Of a stretch of DNA of 6,673 bases, positions 1 to 6,610 are shown piece by piece. The number at the start of each line of letters is the position of its first letter. Positions within the stretch are counted from its first letter, which is position 1. This stretch comes from Treponema sp. UBA7570 (lineage in GTDB: Bacteria > Spirochaetota > Spirochaetia > Treponematales > Treponemataceae). The notes beneath the pieces are model-generated. The model did no database searches, was not told the origin of the DNA, and saw only the letters and a program-made list of their open reading frames with translations. The stretch spans positions 2,527 through 9,199 of the forward strand of contig DLLE01000031.1 in the NCBI GenBank assembly GCA_002477955.1, written 5' to 3'. Made by a program: the position numbers and the translations under genes.

Positions 1-21
1 TTTTTTTGCAATTTTGCCGCC

Positions 22-51
22 AAAACGCCAGGTTTTTAAATCTGGCGTTTT
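22..51. terminator. Intrinsic terminator downstream of thrH, probably bidirectional
   Basis: A perfect 10-bp inverted repeat (AAAACGCCAG at 22-31, CTGGCGTTTT at 42-51) encloses a short AT-rich loop. Read on the plus strand it runs into nine Ts (48-56), a strong terminator for a plus-strand gene ending left of the window. Read on the minus strand it begins right after the thrH stop codon (TAA, 57-55) and ends in four Us contributed by the stem, so it should also stop thrH transcription, though less strongly. The position suggests thrH converges with a gene outside the window. Confidence 0.88.
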
Positions 52-54
52 TTT

Positions 55-660
55 TTATTTTTTGAGCGCGTCTTTTATTGCGGCCAAAAGTTCTGAATAT
101 TCTGTAAAAGCCGGAATATTCGGATAATCATTTTTGATTTTGTCTGTCGTGCGGAACAAAAAACCTGCCTTGCTTGCTTCAATCATTCCGAGATCGTTGT
201 AGCTGTCGCCAAAAGCGATTGTTTCAAAACCAATTGACTGCAGCGCTTTTACCGTCGTTAGCTTTGATTTTTCGCAGCGCATCTTGTGCTTTACGATAAA
301 ACCATCTTTGTCTGTTTCGAGGCTGTTGCAGAAAATAGTCGGCATTCCGAGTTTTTTTAGAATCGGGCCTGCGAATTCTTCAAAAGTATCGCTCAAAACA
401 ACAGTCTGGCAGATTGAACGCAGCTCATCCAAAAATTCTTTTGCGCCGGGAAGCGGATCAATTTTTGCAATCGTATTCTGAATGTCCTTTAATGTAAGTT
501 TGTGTTCCTTTAAAATTGCGATTCTCCAGTTCATCAGTTTGTCGTAATCAGGTTCATCGCGAGTTGTTCGTGAAAGTTCAGGAATTCCAGAAACTTTTGA
601 AAACTCAATCCAGATTTCTGGAGCAATTACGCCTTCCATGTCCAGACATGTAATGTACAT
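55..660 (-). CDS. thrH: Bifunctional phosphoserine phosphatase/homoserine phosphotransferase ThrH
   Basis: A 201-residue HAD-superfamily enzyme. ThrH proteins remove phosphate from L-phosphoserine and can pass it to homoserine, linking serine and threonine metabolism in the cytoplasm. The HAD motifs are visible: motif I is D7-M-E9-G, with the nucleophile D7 and the Glu that marks ThrH instead of the usual second Asp; motif II is S90-D-T; K133 is the probable motif III lysine; motif IV is G151-D-S with D156. The cap-region sequence TTRDEPDYD (32-40) is also typical of ThrH, and the length matches the roughly 205 residues of the Pseudomonas protein as I recall it. The start at 660 is chosen because GGAGG (666-670) lies five bases upstream and the protein then begins MYITCLD, as the family does. 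An in-frame ATG at 720 would add 20 residues with no family counterpart. The gene is monocistronic in this view and divergent from the sensor operon. Confidence 0.9.
   Translation of the reverse strand: MYITCLDMEGVIAPEIWIEFSKVSGIPELSRTTRDEPDYDKLMNWRIAILKEHKLTLKDIQNTIAKIDPLPGAKEFLDELRSICQTVVLSDTFEEFAGPILKKLGMPTIFCNSLETDKDGFIVKHKMRCEKSKLTTVKALQSIGFETIAFGDSYNDLGMIEASKAGFLFRTTDKIKNDYPNIPAFTEYSELLAAIKDALKK
263..285. repeat. Segment inside thrH matching the intergenic block edge
   Basis: Bases 263-285 match 748-770 at 22 of 23 positions, including an exact 19-mer (267-285 and 752-770), in the same orientation. In thrH the segment encodes K126-K133, including the probable motif III lysine. The other copy is noncoding and leads into the GC-rich block. 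Confidence 0.7.
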
Positions 661-665
661 TTTTT

Positions 666-670
666 CCTCC
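666..670 (-). promoter_or_regulatory. Shine-Dalgarno of thrH
   Basis: The minus strand reads GGAGG, then five As, then ATG. This strong site at ideal spacing decides the start at 660 over the longer in-frame ATG at 720. Confidence 0.85.
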
Positions 671-710
671 AGCAGAACGCCAAATCCGCCTGCTTTAAAT
701 TTTTTATGAA

Positions 711-739
711 AGTTTAGCATTTTTTTTTCTATGAGAAAA
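711..739 (-). promoter_or_regulatory. Candidate thrH promoter with extended -10
   Basis: On the minus strand TTTTCT (739-734) is followed by 17 bases and TAAACT (716-711), preceded by TG one base upstream (extended -10). Each hexamer matches the sigma-70 consensus only partly (the -10 at 4 of 6). Transcription would begin near 704, giving a leader of about 44 bases. The in-frame ATG at 720 would then lie upstream of the transcription start, agreeing with the start at 660. AT-rich sequence makes chance matches common. Confidence 0.35.
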
Positions 740-747
740 TACGAATT

Positions 748-770
748 TTTAATTTTTCGCAGCGCATCTT
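748..770. repeat. Intergenic copy of the 23-bp thrH segment
   Basis: Direct-repeat partner of 263-285, differing at one position. It overlaps the left edge of the GC-rich intergenic block and is not translated in any frame I can support. Confidence 0.7.
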
Positions 771-850
771 CGCGCTGACCGGCTCTTACTGCAAGTCCTC
801 CTCGCTTCGCTCGTCCGGTCTTTCCGTGGCGATCCGGGCTAAGTTTTGTC
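758..850. repeat. GC-rich intergenic block, candidate dispersed repeat
   Basis: Positions 758-840 are about 65% G+C (54 of 83 bases by hand count) between AT-rich flanks. The block contains a small hairpin, AGCGC (761-765) with GCGCT (772-776), and an inverted pair GACCGG (777-782) with CCGGTC (815-820) enclosing CTCGCTTCGCTC. No open frame of useful length, tRNA shape or protein similarity is visible. The abrupt composition change and inverted repeats resemble mobile intergenic palindromic elements, but only one copy can be seen here, so membership of a family is inference. It separates the two divergent promoters. Confidence 0.45.
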
Positions 851-923
851 CAAAAAAAATCAGTTCACGCATTGTTTTCTATAATTGCTTGACTAAAAAC
901 TTACAAAAAAATTGCCATAGAAA

Positions 924-951
924 TTGTAATTCATAAATAAAACGTTATAAT
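924..951 (+). promoter_or_regulatory. Candidate promoter of the sensor/BMP operon
   Basis: A perfect TATAAT (946-951) lies 16 bases after TTGTAA (924-929), a 4 of 6 match to the sigma-70 -35. Transcription would begin near 958 and give a leader of about 14 bases, just enough to hold the AGGAG ribosome site. Confidence 0.6.
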
Positions 952-960
952 ATTAAAGAC

Positions 961-965
961 AGGAG
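961..965 (+). promoter_or_regulatory. Shine-Dalgarno of the sensor gene
   Basis: AGGAG ends six bases before the ATG at 972 but only three bases before the adjacent in-frame GTG at 969. The spacing favours ATG 972 as the start. Confidence 0.75.
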
Positions 966-971
966 AAAGTG

Positions 972-3900
972 ATGTTGTTAAAAGCCAAAAAAGAATATCT
1001 AATTGTTCCATTTACGGTGCTTGCGCTTTTGATTGACCTTCTTGGAAGAGTTTTTGCCGAAAATCTTATGCTTCCGCTTTGGTGCGACTCTGTCGGAACT
1101 TTTTTTATTGCGTATTTTGCAGGTCCGATCTGTGGCGCAATAGTCGGTTTTGCAAACAATATAATTTACGGCATTTTTGTTGACCATCAGTCGGTTTACT
1201 GCGTTACTGGCGCGTTTATCGGTTTTTTGGCGGGATATTTTGCAAAAAAGAAAGTTTTTGAAAGCCAGTTCTTAACTATGACGATTGGAATGGGGCTTGC
1301 TGTAATTTCAACAGTAATTTCTGTAATCGTCAGCATAACAATGTATGGCGGTGATATTGGCAATATTTGGGCATCTCAAGTAATGCGTTTTTTTATGGAC
1401 GCAGGTTTTCCAAAATATGTTTCCTTTGTAATTGGCCAGTTTTATATTGAATTTTTAGACAAACTGTTTTGTGTCGAAATAATTTATCTTTTAATAAAGT
1501 TTGCAAGGTTTTACAGAAAAAAACGTGACGAAAATTCAGAAGAAAAAATCATTCCAAAAAAAATAGCTCCGTTTTTGACTTTTATTTTTGCGCTTTTCTT
1601 TGTTTTATTGCCTAAAACAGCTTTTACTCAAAATTTTGCCGATGAATGGGACTCTTATGTTCAGACAGTTTTTTCAAATCCTGAAGGACTTTTGTCTGGC
1701 GAAGCAAATGACATAGCGCAGACAAATGACGGAAAACTTTGGATTGGAACTTATGCCGGTCTGTTTAAGTATGACGGTTCAAAATTTAAGCTTATGAGCG
1801 ATATTCATTCTGTAAAAAGTGTAAATTGCCTTTTTGTTGACGAAGAAGGGAGGCTTTGGACTGGAACAAATGACAGCGGAATTACGATTTTTATAAATGA
1901 ACGCGTAATGAATGTAATTGACGAAGAAAGCGGACTTCTTTCAAATTCTGTAAAGGACATTGTCAGCGATACCGACGGAAATTATTACATCGGAACAACA
2001 GAAGGAATTTCTCTCGTGTCTTTGAGCGGCGGAGTAAAAATTACAAAAAACTATGAACAGATAAAAAATGTAACAAAAATGTCTGCTGACAAATTTGGAA
2101 ATGTCGTTGCTGTTACCGAACGCGGAGAACTTTTTTGCTTTAAAAACGGAGAAATTTGCTGTTCATTTTTAAAAGATGGGAAAAATATCTCTTTTCAGAG
2201 TGTAGATTTTTCGGAAGACGGAAGGCTTTTTCTTGCAAGCCCGGACGATTCGATTTTTATTTACAGCTTGACGCCTTCTGGTCCAAACTTAGTCCGCAAA
2301 TTTAAAATTCCAGGAATAGAAGGCATAAATTCATTCTATTTTGCAGAAAATAAAGGTGTTTTTGTTTGTTCTGACACGGGAATTGCCTTTTTCGATGAAA
2401 GTTTTAAGGCCAAAAAACTTTACACGAACAATTTTACGAATTCGATAGACGCAATGCTTATCGATTATCAGGGAAATCTCTGGTTCAGTTCTTCAAGGCT
2501 TGGGCTTCTCGAAATGTGCAAATCTACTTTTGTTGAGCTTTTTTCTGAAATCGAAGAAACCTCTGTTGTAAATTCTACAGAAAAATGGCAAGGACTTCTT
2601 TTTTGTGGAACTGACGAGGGGCTTATAATTCTTGACGAGGAAAACGAAAAAAAAGTTGAAAATAAAATAAGTTCATTGCTTAATAAAATAAGAATTCGCT
2701 GTTTGAAGGTGGATTCTATGAATAACCTGTGGATTGCAACGACAGGAAGCGGCATTTATAAAGTAAGTTTGGATTCTTCTGGCGAATACGAAATAAAGAA
2801 TTTTTCACAGAAAACTGGACTTCCTGGAAACCGTTTTAGAAATATCTGCGAGCTTAAGGACGGAAGAATTGCCGTTGCCGGAGATTATGGAGTTGCCTTT
2901 TTGAGAGAAGATGCTGTTGAAAAAGTTTTTACTGCGCAGGACGGTTTTGCCAACGAAAAATCTCTTTGCCTTCTTGAATACAAAAATGGCTGCTACGTAG
3001 GTTCGGACGGAGGCGGAATTTCAAAAATAGAAAATGGCCAGATTGTAAAAAATATTGGAAAAAAAGACGGACTTTCTTCAAACGTAATTTTGCGAATGGT
3101 TTACGATTCTTTTTCTGACGGTGTTTTTATTGTTACAAGCAACGGAATTTGCTATACGTCCGAAAAAGGAGAAGTTAAAAAACTTGATAATTTTCCGTAT
3201 TCAAACAATTACGACATGATTTGCGACTCTGACGGAACATGCTGGATTTTGGGAAGCGCAGGAATTTATGTTGCTCAGTCAAAAGATTTGATTGAAAATT
3301 TGAAGACTGAATATCCTGTTATAAATGCAAAGCATGGTTTTCATTCGCTGCTGATTGCAAATTCATGGCCTTGTCTCGAAAACGACAATCTTTATCTTTG
3401 CTGCGACAGCGGAGCCGTAAAGGTTAATATGTCAAAATACGACATGGCTTCAAAATCTTACCGCATGATTTTGGATTTTGCGGAAGTTGACGGAATAAAG
3501 CAGAAAATTAGCCGTTCTGACGTTTTTAAACTTTCGCCTCAAACTCAAAAACTTGTGCTTGAGCCGGAAATATTGAATTATTCTCTGAACGATCCTTATG
3601 TAAGATATTTTCTTGTTGGAAATGATTTAAAACCGGCAGAGTGTTTGCTCAGCGAACTTGGAAAAATTTCTTATTCAAACTTAAAGCCAAAAACTTACAT
3701 GTTTAAAATTTCAATTCTCGACGGATTGAACGGAAATGTAATTGAAAGCGCAAATTACACGATTGAAAAAGAAACAGAAATGTATCAGAAAAACTGGTTC
3801 AAACTCTATGTAATTTTGACTGGCTCGCTTGTTCTTGTCTGGCTTACATGGTTCGTTACTAGAGTTCGTTCTCAGAAAACTTTGCTCAAACAAAAATACG

Positions 3901-4544
3901 AGCTCGAATATGCAAAAAAACAGATTAAGATGGTGAACGAAACTATTCTTTCTATTGCCCAGACTGTAGATGCCAAGGATTCAAATACGAGCGAACATTC
4001 TTACAGGGTGTCGGAGTATTCAGTTTTTATTGCAAAAAAACTTGGATATTCAAAGGAAAAATGCGAAACTCTGCGGCAGATGGCGCTTTTGCACGATATT
4101 GGAAAAATCGGAATTCCGGATGCTATTTTGAATAAGCCCGAAAAACTTACGGACGAAGAATACAAAATCATGAAATCTCATGTTATTCGCGGCGGAGAAA
4201 TCTTAAAATACTTTACGGTTGTTGACAATGTAAGCGTTGGCGCTCTTTATCATCACGAAAAATACGATGGAAGCGGCTATTGCCACGGCCTAAAAGGTGA
4301 AGAAATTCCTCTTGACGCAAGAATTATCGGTATTGCAGACGCATTTGACGCAATGACGGCAAACCGTATTTACCGCAAACAGCTGGATCTTGATTTTGTA
4401 ATAAACGAGCTTAAGAGGAACAGCGGAACTCAGTTTGATCCAAAACTTGTGGACATCATGCTTTCTCTGATTGCTGACGGAACAATAGATGCTGAAAGCC
4501 TTTACAAAAAATCAAAAAAAATTCCGGCAGAAAACAGTAAATGA
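972..4544 (+). CDS. Membrane sensor: ECF-S-like domain, double propeller, Y_Y_Y, HD-GYP
   Basis: A 1190-residue predicted transmembrane signalling protein that couples extracytoplasmic sensing to c-di-GMP hydrolysis. Residues 1-180 contain about five hydrophobic helices, with LPLWCDSVGTFF (34-45) and GPICGAIVGF (51-60) resembling ECF-transporter S components. A further hydrophobic stretch (199-219) precedes residues 240-820, where I count about 14 propeller repeats (pattern: D-x-x-G-x-L-W-x-G-T, then G-x-x-x-y), as in two seven-bladed Reg_prop domains. A Y_Y_Y-like domain follows (about 860-930), then a transmembrane helix (945-962), a short coiled linker and an HD-GYP domain (about 985-1170). 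The metal ligands are present: H1009, H1041-D1042, H1070, H1094-H1095 and D1123, with K1045. The signature proline is Cys (GYC, 1102-1104). Hybrid two-component sensors with this propeller/Y_Y_Y layout usually carry a histidine kinase; here HD-GYP replaces it. The gene is first in an operon with the BMP gene. Activity and ligand are inferred. Confidence 0.88.
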   Translation: MLLKAKKEYLIVPFTVLALLIDLLGRVFAENLMLPLWCDSVGTFFIAYFAGPICGAIVGFANNIIYGIFVDHQSVYCVTGAFIGFLAGYFAKKKVFESQFLTMTIGMGLAVISTVISVIVSITMYGGDIGNIWASQVMRFFMDAGFPKYVSFVIGQFYIEFLDKLFCVEIIYLLIKFARFYRKKRDENSEEKIIPKKIAPFLTFIFALFFVLLPKTAFTQNFADEWDSYVQTVFSNPEGLLSGEANDIAQTNDGKLWIGTYAGLFKYDGSKFKLMSDIHSVKSVNCLFVDEEGRLWTGTNDSGITIFINERVMNVIDEESGLLSNSVKDIVSDTDGNYYIGTTEGISLVSLSGGVKITKNYEQIKNVTKMSADKFGNVVAVTERGELFCFKNGEICCSFLKDGKNISFQSVDFSEDGRLFLASPDDSIFIYSLTPSGPNLVRKFKIPGIEGINSFYFAENKGVFVCSDTGIAFFDESFKAKKLYTNNFTNSIDAMLIDYQGNLWFSSSRLGLLEMCKSTFVELFSEIEETSVVNSTEKWQGLLFCGTDEGLIILDEENEKKVENKISSLLNKIRIRCLKVDSMNNLWIATTGSGIYKVSLDSSGEYEIKNFSQKTGLPGNRFRNICELKDGRIAVAGDYGVAFLREDAVEKVFTAQDGFANEKSLCLLEYKNGCYVGSDGGGISKIENGQIVKNIGKKDGLSSNVILRMVYDSFSDGVFIVTSNGICYTSEKGEVKKLDNFPYSNNYDMICDSDGTCWILGSAGIYVAQSKDLIENLKTEYPVINAKHGFHSLLIANSWPCLENDNLYLCCDSGAVKVNMSKYDMASKSYRMILDFAEVDGIKQKISRSDVFKLSPQTQKLVLEPEILNYSLNDPYVRYFLVGNDLKPAECLLSELGKISYSNLKPKTYMFKISILDGLNGNVIESANYTIEKETEMYQKNWFKLYVILTGSLVLVWLTWFVTRVRSQKTLLKQKYELEYAKKQIKMVNETILSIAQTVDAKDSNTSEHSYRVSEYSVFIAKKLGYSKEKCETLRQMALLHDIGKIGIPDAILNKPEKLTDEEYKIMKSHVIRGGEILKYFTVVDNVSVGALYHHEKYDGSGYCHGLKGEEIPLDARIIGIADAFDAMTANRIYRKQLDLDFVINELKRNSGTQFDPKLVDIMLSLIADGTIDAESLYKKSKKIPAENSK

Positions 4545-4547
4545 GGA
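4543..4547 (+). promoter_or_regulatory. Shine-Dalgarno of the BMP gene, on the sensor stop codon
   Basis: GAGGA overlaps the sensor's TGA stop (4542-4544) and lies five bases before ATG 4553. This indicates translational coupling and picks 4553 over the ATG at 4541, which has no ribosome site at proper spacing. Confidence 0.7.
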
Positions 4548-4552
4548 AAACT

Positions 4553-5755
4553 ATGAATGTAAAAATGAAAAAAAAATATATTTTGTGCACAATTACTTCT
4601 GTTGCAATGTGCCTGCTTTCTTTTGGACTTCATATTTTGACACGTTCCGAAGACAGATGCCTTAAAGTTGGATTCATTTTTGTAGGAGATGAAATAACTC
4701 CTTATACAGAAAATTTTATAAAGGCACAAAATCACGTTGTTTCGGTTTTTGGCGACAAAATTGACTGTGTTACTAAGTACAATGTTACGGAAGACCAGAT
4801 TGAAGGTCCTTTGGAAGAACTTGTAAACGAAAAGTGTGATTACATAATTGCCGCCAGTTACGGTTACGGTCCAGTTGTAAAAGAGATGGCGGCGCTTCAT
4901 CCTGAAATTGATTTTTGTGTGCCGACTGGCGACAATGCAAATGATGAGCCTGTTCTTTCAAATTATCATAACTGTTATGGAACAATTTATCAGGGGCGCT
5001 ATATTTGCGGTGTGATTGCCGGAGAAAAACTTAAGGAAATGATTGAATCGAAAGTTATAAGCGCAAAAGAGGCAAAAGTCGGTTACGTTGCGGCTTTTCC
5101 GTTTGCAGAAGTTATTTCCGGCTATACGGCTTTTTATCTTGGCGTTCACTCGGTTGTTCCAGAAGCGACAATGCTCGTAAAATATACGGACACTTGGTCA
5201 AATTATTCTTTGGAAAAGCAGGTTGCCGCAGAATTGATTGATGAAGGTTGCGTTGTAATATCTCAACATTCTGACACAAAAGGACCTGCCGTTGTCTGTG
5301 AAAATTCAAAAAGACCGGTTCCTGTCTATCATGTCGGATACAGCCAAAGTATGACAGATATTGCTCCGACGCGTTCCTTGGTCAGCTGTTCTGTTGATTA
5401 TTCATACTATTTTGAGCAGTCAATAAATGCTCTTTTGCATGATAAGAAAATTGAAGATTGCATTGACGGCAAGGTTTACGGTCAAGACGCAATGGCAGGA
5501 ATCGAAAAAGGCTGGGTTCGCATTTTGGACATAAACTATGCAGTTTTGCCGGAAAGTATTGATTCGACCGTAAAATCTGTTAGCAACAAAATCGAAAAAA
5601 ATGATATTGTAGTTTTTTCTGGAAATTTTACAGGAACTGCTCCGTTTGACAGTTCCAATAAAATTGACTTAAGGACACCTTTTGTCGAAAATGAAAAATC
5701 TTCATCTCCGGCTTTTTGTTATGTCCTCGATGATGTAATTAAGATTTTGCCTTAG
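4553..5755 (+). CDS. BMP-family substrate-binding protein, probably membrane-anchored
   Basis: A 400-residue protein of the BMP/PnrA/Med family, the periplasmic-binding fold whose characterised members bind nucleosides for ABC importers. A basic start and hydrophobic segment (about 9-29) form a signal peptide or signal anchor. No good lipobox is seen: VAMC (17-20) has Met before Cys and the hydrophobic run continues past it. The binding fold starts at VGFIFVGDEITPY (39-51), then SYGYGP (102-107), GDNAN (126-130), IYQGRYICGVIAG (145-157), GYVAAFPFAEVISGYTAF (177-194), DTW (213-215) and ISQHSDTKGPA (236-246). The C-terminus, ending VLDDVIKI, is intact. The usual family D-x-S-F-N or D-x-G-W near the N-terminus is replaced by ITPYTENF, a subfamily trait, so the ligand may not be a standard nucleoside. 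No transporter ATPase or permease is present here; the coupled partner is the HD-GYP sensor, suggesting a sensory role. The alternative is a binding protein for a transporter encoded elsewhere. Confidence 0.88.
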   Translation: MNVKMKKKYILCTITSVAMCLLSFGLHILTRSEDRCLKVGFIFVGDEITPYTENFIKAQNHVVSVFGDKIDCVTKYNVTEDQIEGPLEELVNEKCDYIIAASYGYGPVVKEMAALHPEIDFCVPTGDNANDEPVLSNYHNCYGTIYQGRYICGVIAGEKLKEMIESKVISAKEAKVGYVAAFPFAEVISGYTAFYLGVHSVVPEATMLVKYTDTWSNYSLEKQVAAELIDEGCVVISQHSDTKGPAVVCENSKRPVPVYHVGYSQSMTDIAPTRSLVSCSVDYSYYFEQSINALLHDKKIEDCIDGKVYGQDAMAGIEKGWVRILDINYAVLPESIDSTVKSVSNKIEKNDIVVFSGNFTGTAPFDSSNKIDLRTPFVENEKSSSPAFCYVLDDVIKILP

Positions 5756-5768
5756 TTTTTTAGGAATT

Positions 5769-6473
5769 TTAGCAATCCCACCATTGAGCTGCAGTTTGAT
5801 CTGCCAGCTGGAGCAAAATGACAAGAGGGTTTTGCAGAAAATTTGAATAGTTAAAACTTTCGTTCGGACTTAAATCGGAAAATCCCATGTGGCGGCTTAT
5901 TGCTTCGAGAACCGGACGTTTATGAATGTATTCTGGAAGACACTCAAGAAGCATGAGAGCGGATTCGTTTCCGTGACCAAGATTTCGGTTTTCGCTTTTT
6001 ACTTTAAAATAAGGCTCGTAAACCCAGTTCCCCTGATAGTTTTTTGTTTTTTTGTGTTCGACTGAATAAAATCCAGCTTTGCAAAAATCGTGAGACAGCG
6101 CGGCAATAAAAATGTCTGCAGCTGAAAAATTATAAAATTCTGCACGCTTTGTCTGGATAAAATTTGAAAAAATCATTGGCGCAAAAACAAGGCTTTGGTA
6201 AATCACCGTAAGAGAATGAGCCGCAAGTCCTCCGGCAACGTTTGCGTGGTATTTTGCGCTTGCAGGACTTGTGAAAAATTCGTGTTTTTCCATCCATTCT
6301 GTAAGACAGTCTATTTTTTCTTTTGGAAGCAGGGCTGTTGCCATTTCGAGTATTGTATCTTTGACTTTTTGGCTGTCAAAAGTTCCATCCATTAAAATCG
6401 GCTTGTTTTTTGAAAAAATCTGCGCAACATTTTCTACCTGGATTTTTAACTCAATTAAATCGTTTTCATTCAT
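5769..6473 (-). CDS. HD-domain phosphohydrolase, function unknown
   Basis: A 234-residue soluble protein with a single HD domain. The metal-binding pattern is complete: H86 in GGLAAHS (81-87), H128-D129 followed by K132, H167 in GHGNES (166-171), H195 in RHMG, and D225 in LADQTAAQWW (223-232). The GGLAAHS motif resembles the HD domain of YhaM-type 3'-5' exonucleases, but there is no N-terminal OB-fold, and residues 1-65 are a helical region I do not recognise. The substrate could be a nucleotide, nucleic acid or other phosphoester. It converges on the BMP gene with a 13-base gap, so the two are probably not co-transcribed. No ribosome site precedes the ATG at 6473; a TATAAT ends six bases upstream, suggesting a leaderless message. 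The next in-frame Met, M28, also lacks an obvious site. The start is therefore less certain than the gene. Confidence 0.82.
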   Translation of the reverse strand: MNENDLIELKIQVENVAQIFSKNKPILMDGTFDSQKVKDTILEMATALLPKEKIDCLTEWMEKHEFFTSPASAKYHANVAGGLAAHSLTVIYQSLVFAPMIFSNFIQTKRAEFYNFSAADIFIAALSHDFCKAGFYSVEHKKTKNYQGNWVYEPYFKVKSENRNLGHGNESALMLLECLPEYIHKRPVLEAISRHMGFSDLSPNESFNYSNFLQNPLVILLQLADQTAAQWWDC

Positions 6474-6479
6474 AAAATG

Positions 6480-6508
6480 ATTATAAAATTAAAATTGTGG
6501 TCTGAAAA
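6480..6508 (-). promoter_or_regulatory. Candidate leaderless promoter of the HD-domain gene
   Basis: On the minus strand TTTTCA (6508-6503, 4 of 6 to the -35 consensus) is followed by 17 bases and a perfect TATAAT (6485-6480). The ATG begins after six more bases, where transcription itself would be expected to start, leaving no room for a ribosome binding site. Confidence 0.5.
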
Positions 6509-6522
6509 GAAGGTGCTTTAAA

Positions 6523-6553
6523 TACATAAGTGTGTTTTTATTATGTAAACACA
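6523..6553. promoter_or_regulatory. Overlapping dyads, possible operator
   Basis: TACATAA (6523-6529) pairs with TTATGTA (6541-6547), and TGTGTTT (6531-6537) pairs with AAACACA (6547-6553). The two seven-bp inverted repeats interleave, so as hairpins they would exclude each other. The site lies just upstream of the HD-gene promoter and between it and the rightward promoter. AT-rich sequence makes chance dyads possible. Confidence 0.3.
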
Positions 6554-6610
6554 AAATGGTTTTTAGAAACGTGAAATTTTAAGGAACGAGCGATAAAGAA
6601 AATATTTATA

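Noticed and set aside
661..720. In-frame N-terminal extension of thrH to an ATG at 720
   Set aside because: The strong Shine-Dalgarno at 666-670 and the family-typical N-terminus MYITCLD support the start at 660; the extra 20 residues have no ThrH counterpart, and the ATG lies on the candidate -10.
731..778. 15-residue open frame on the plus strand upstream of the sensor
   Set aside because: Very short, no ribosome site, and half of it lies in the GC-rich repeat-like block.
758..850. tRNA or other classical RNA gene in the GC-rich block
   Set aside because: No acceptor stem, T-loop or cloverleaf could be traced on either strand.
889..894. TTGACT as the -35 of the operon promoter
   Set aside because: No -10-like hexamer lies 16-18 bases downstream; the TATAAT at 946 is too far away.
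969..971. GTG start for the sensor one codon upstream of ATG
   Set aside because: It is only three bases from AGGAG, too close; ATG 972 has a normal six-base spacing.
4541..4552. ATG at 4541 overlapping the sensor stop (ATGA) as the BMP start
   Set aside because: No ribosome site lies upstream at usable distance, whereas GAGGA at 4543-4547 is well placed for ATG 4553.
4602..4613. Lipoprotein lipobox (VAMC) in the BMP protein
   Set aside because: Met precedes the Cys and the hydrophobic segment continues after it; a signal anchor or ordinary signal peptide fits better, though spirochaete lipoboxes can be loose.
4502..4900. Minus-strand open frame of 132 codons across the sensor/BMP junction
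   Set aside because: It is antisense to two well-supported genes, has no recognisable motif and reads as a shadow of the other strand.
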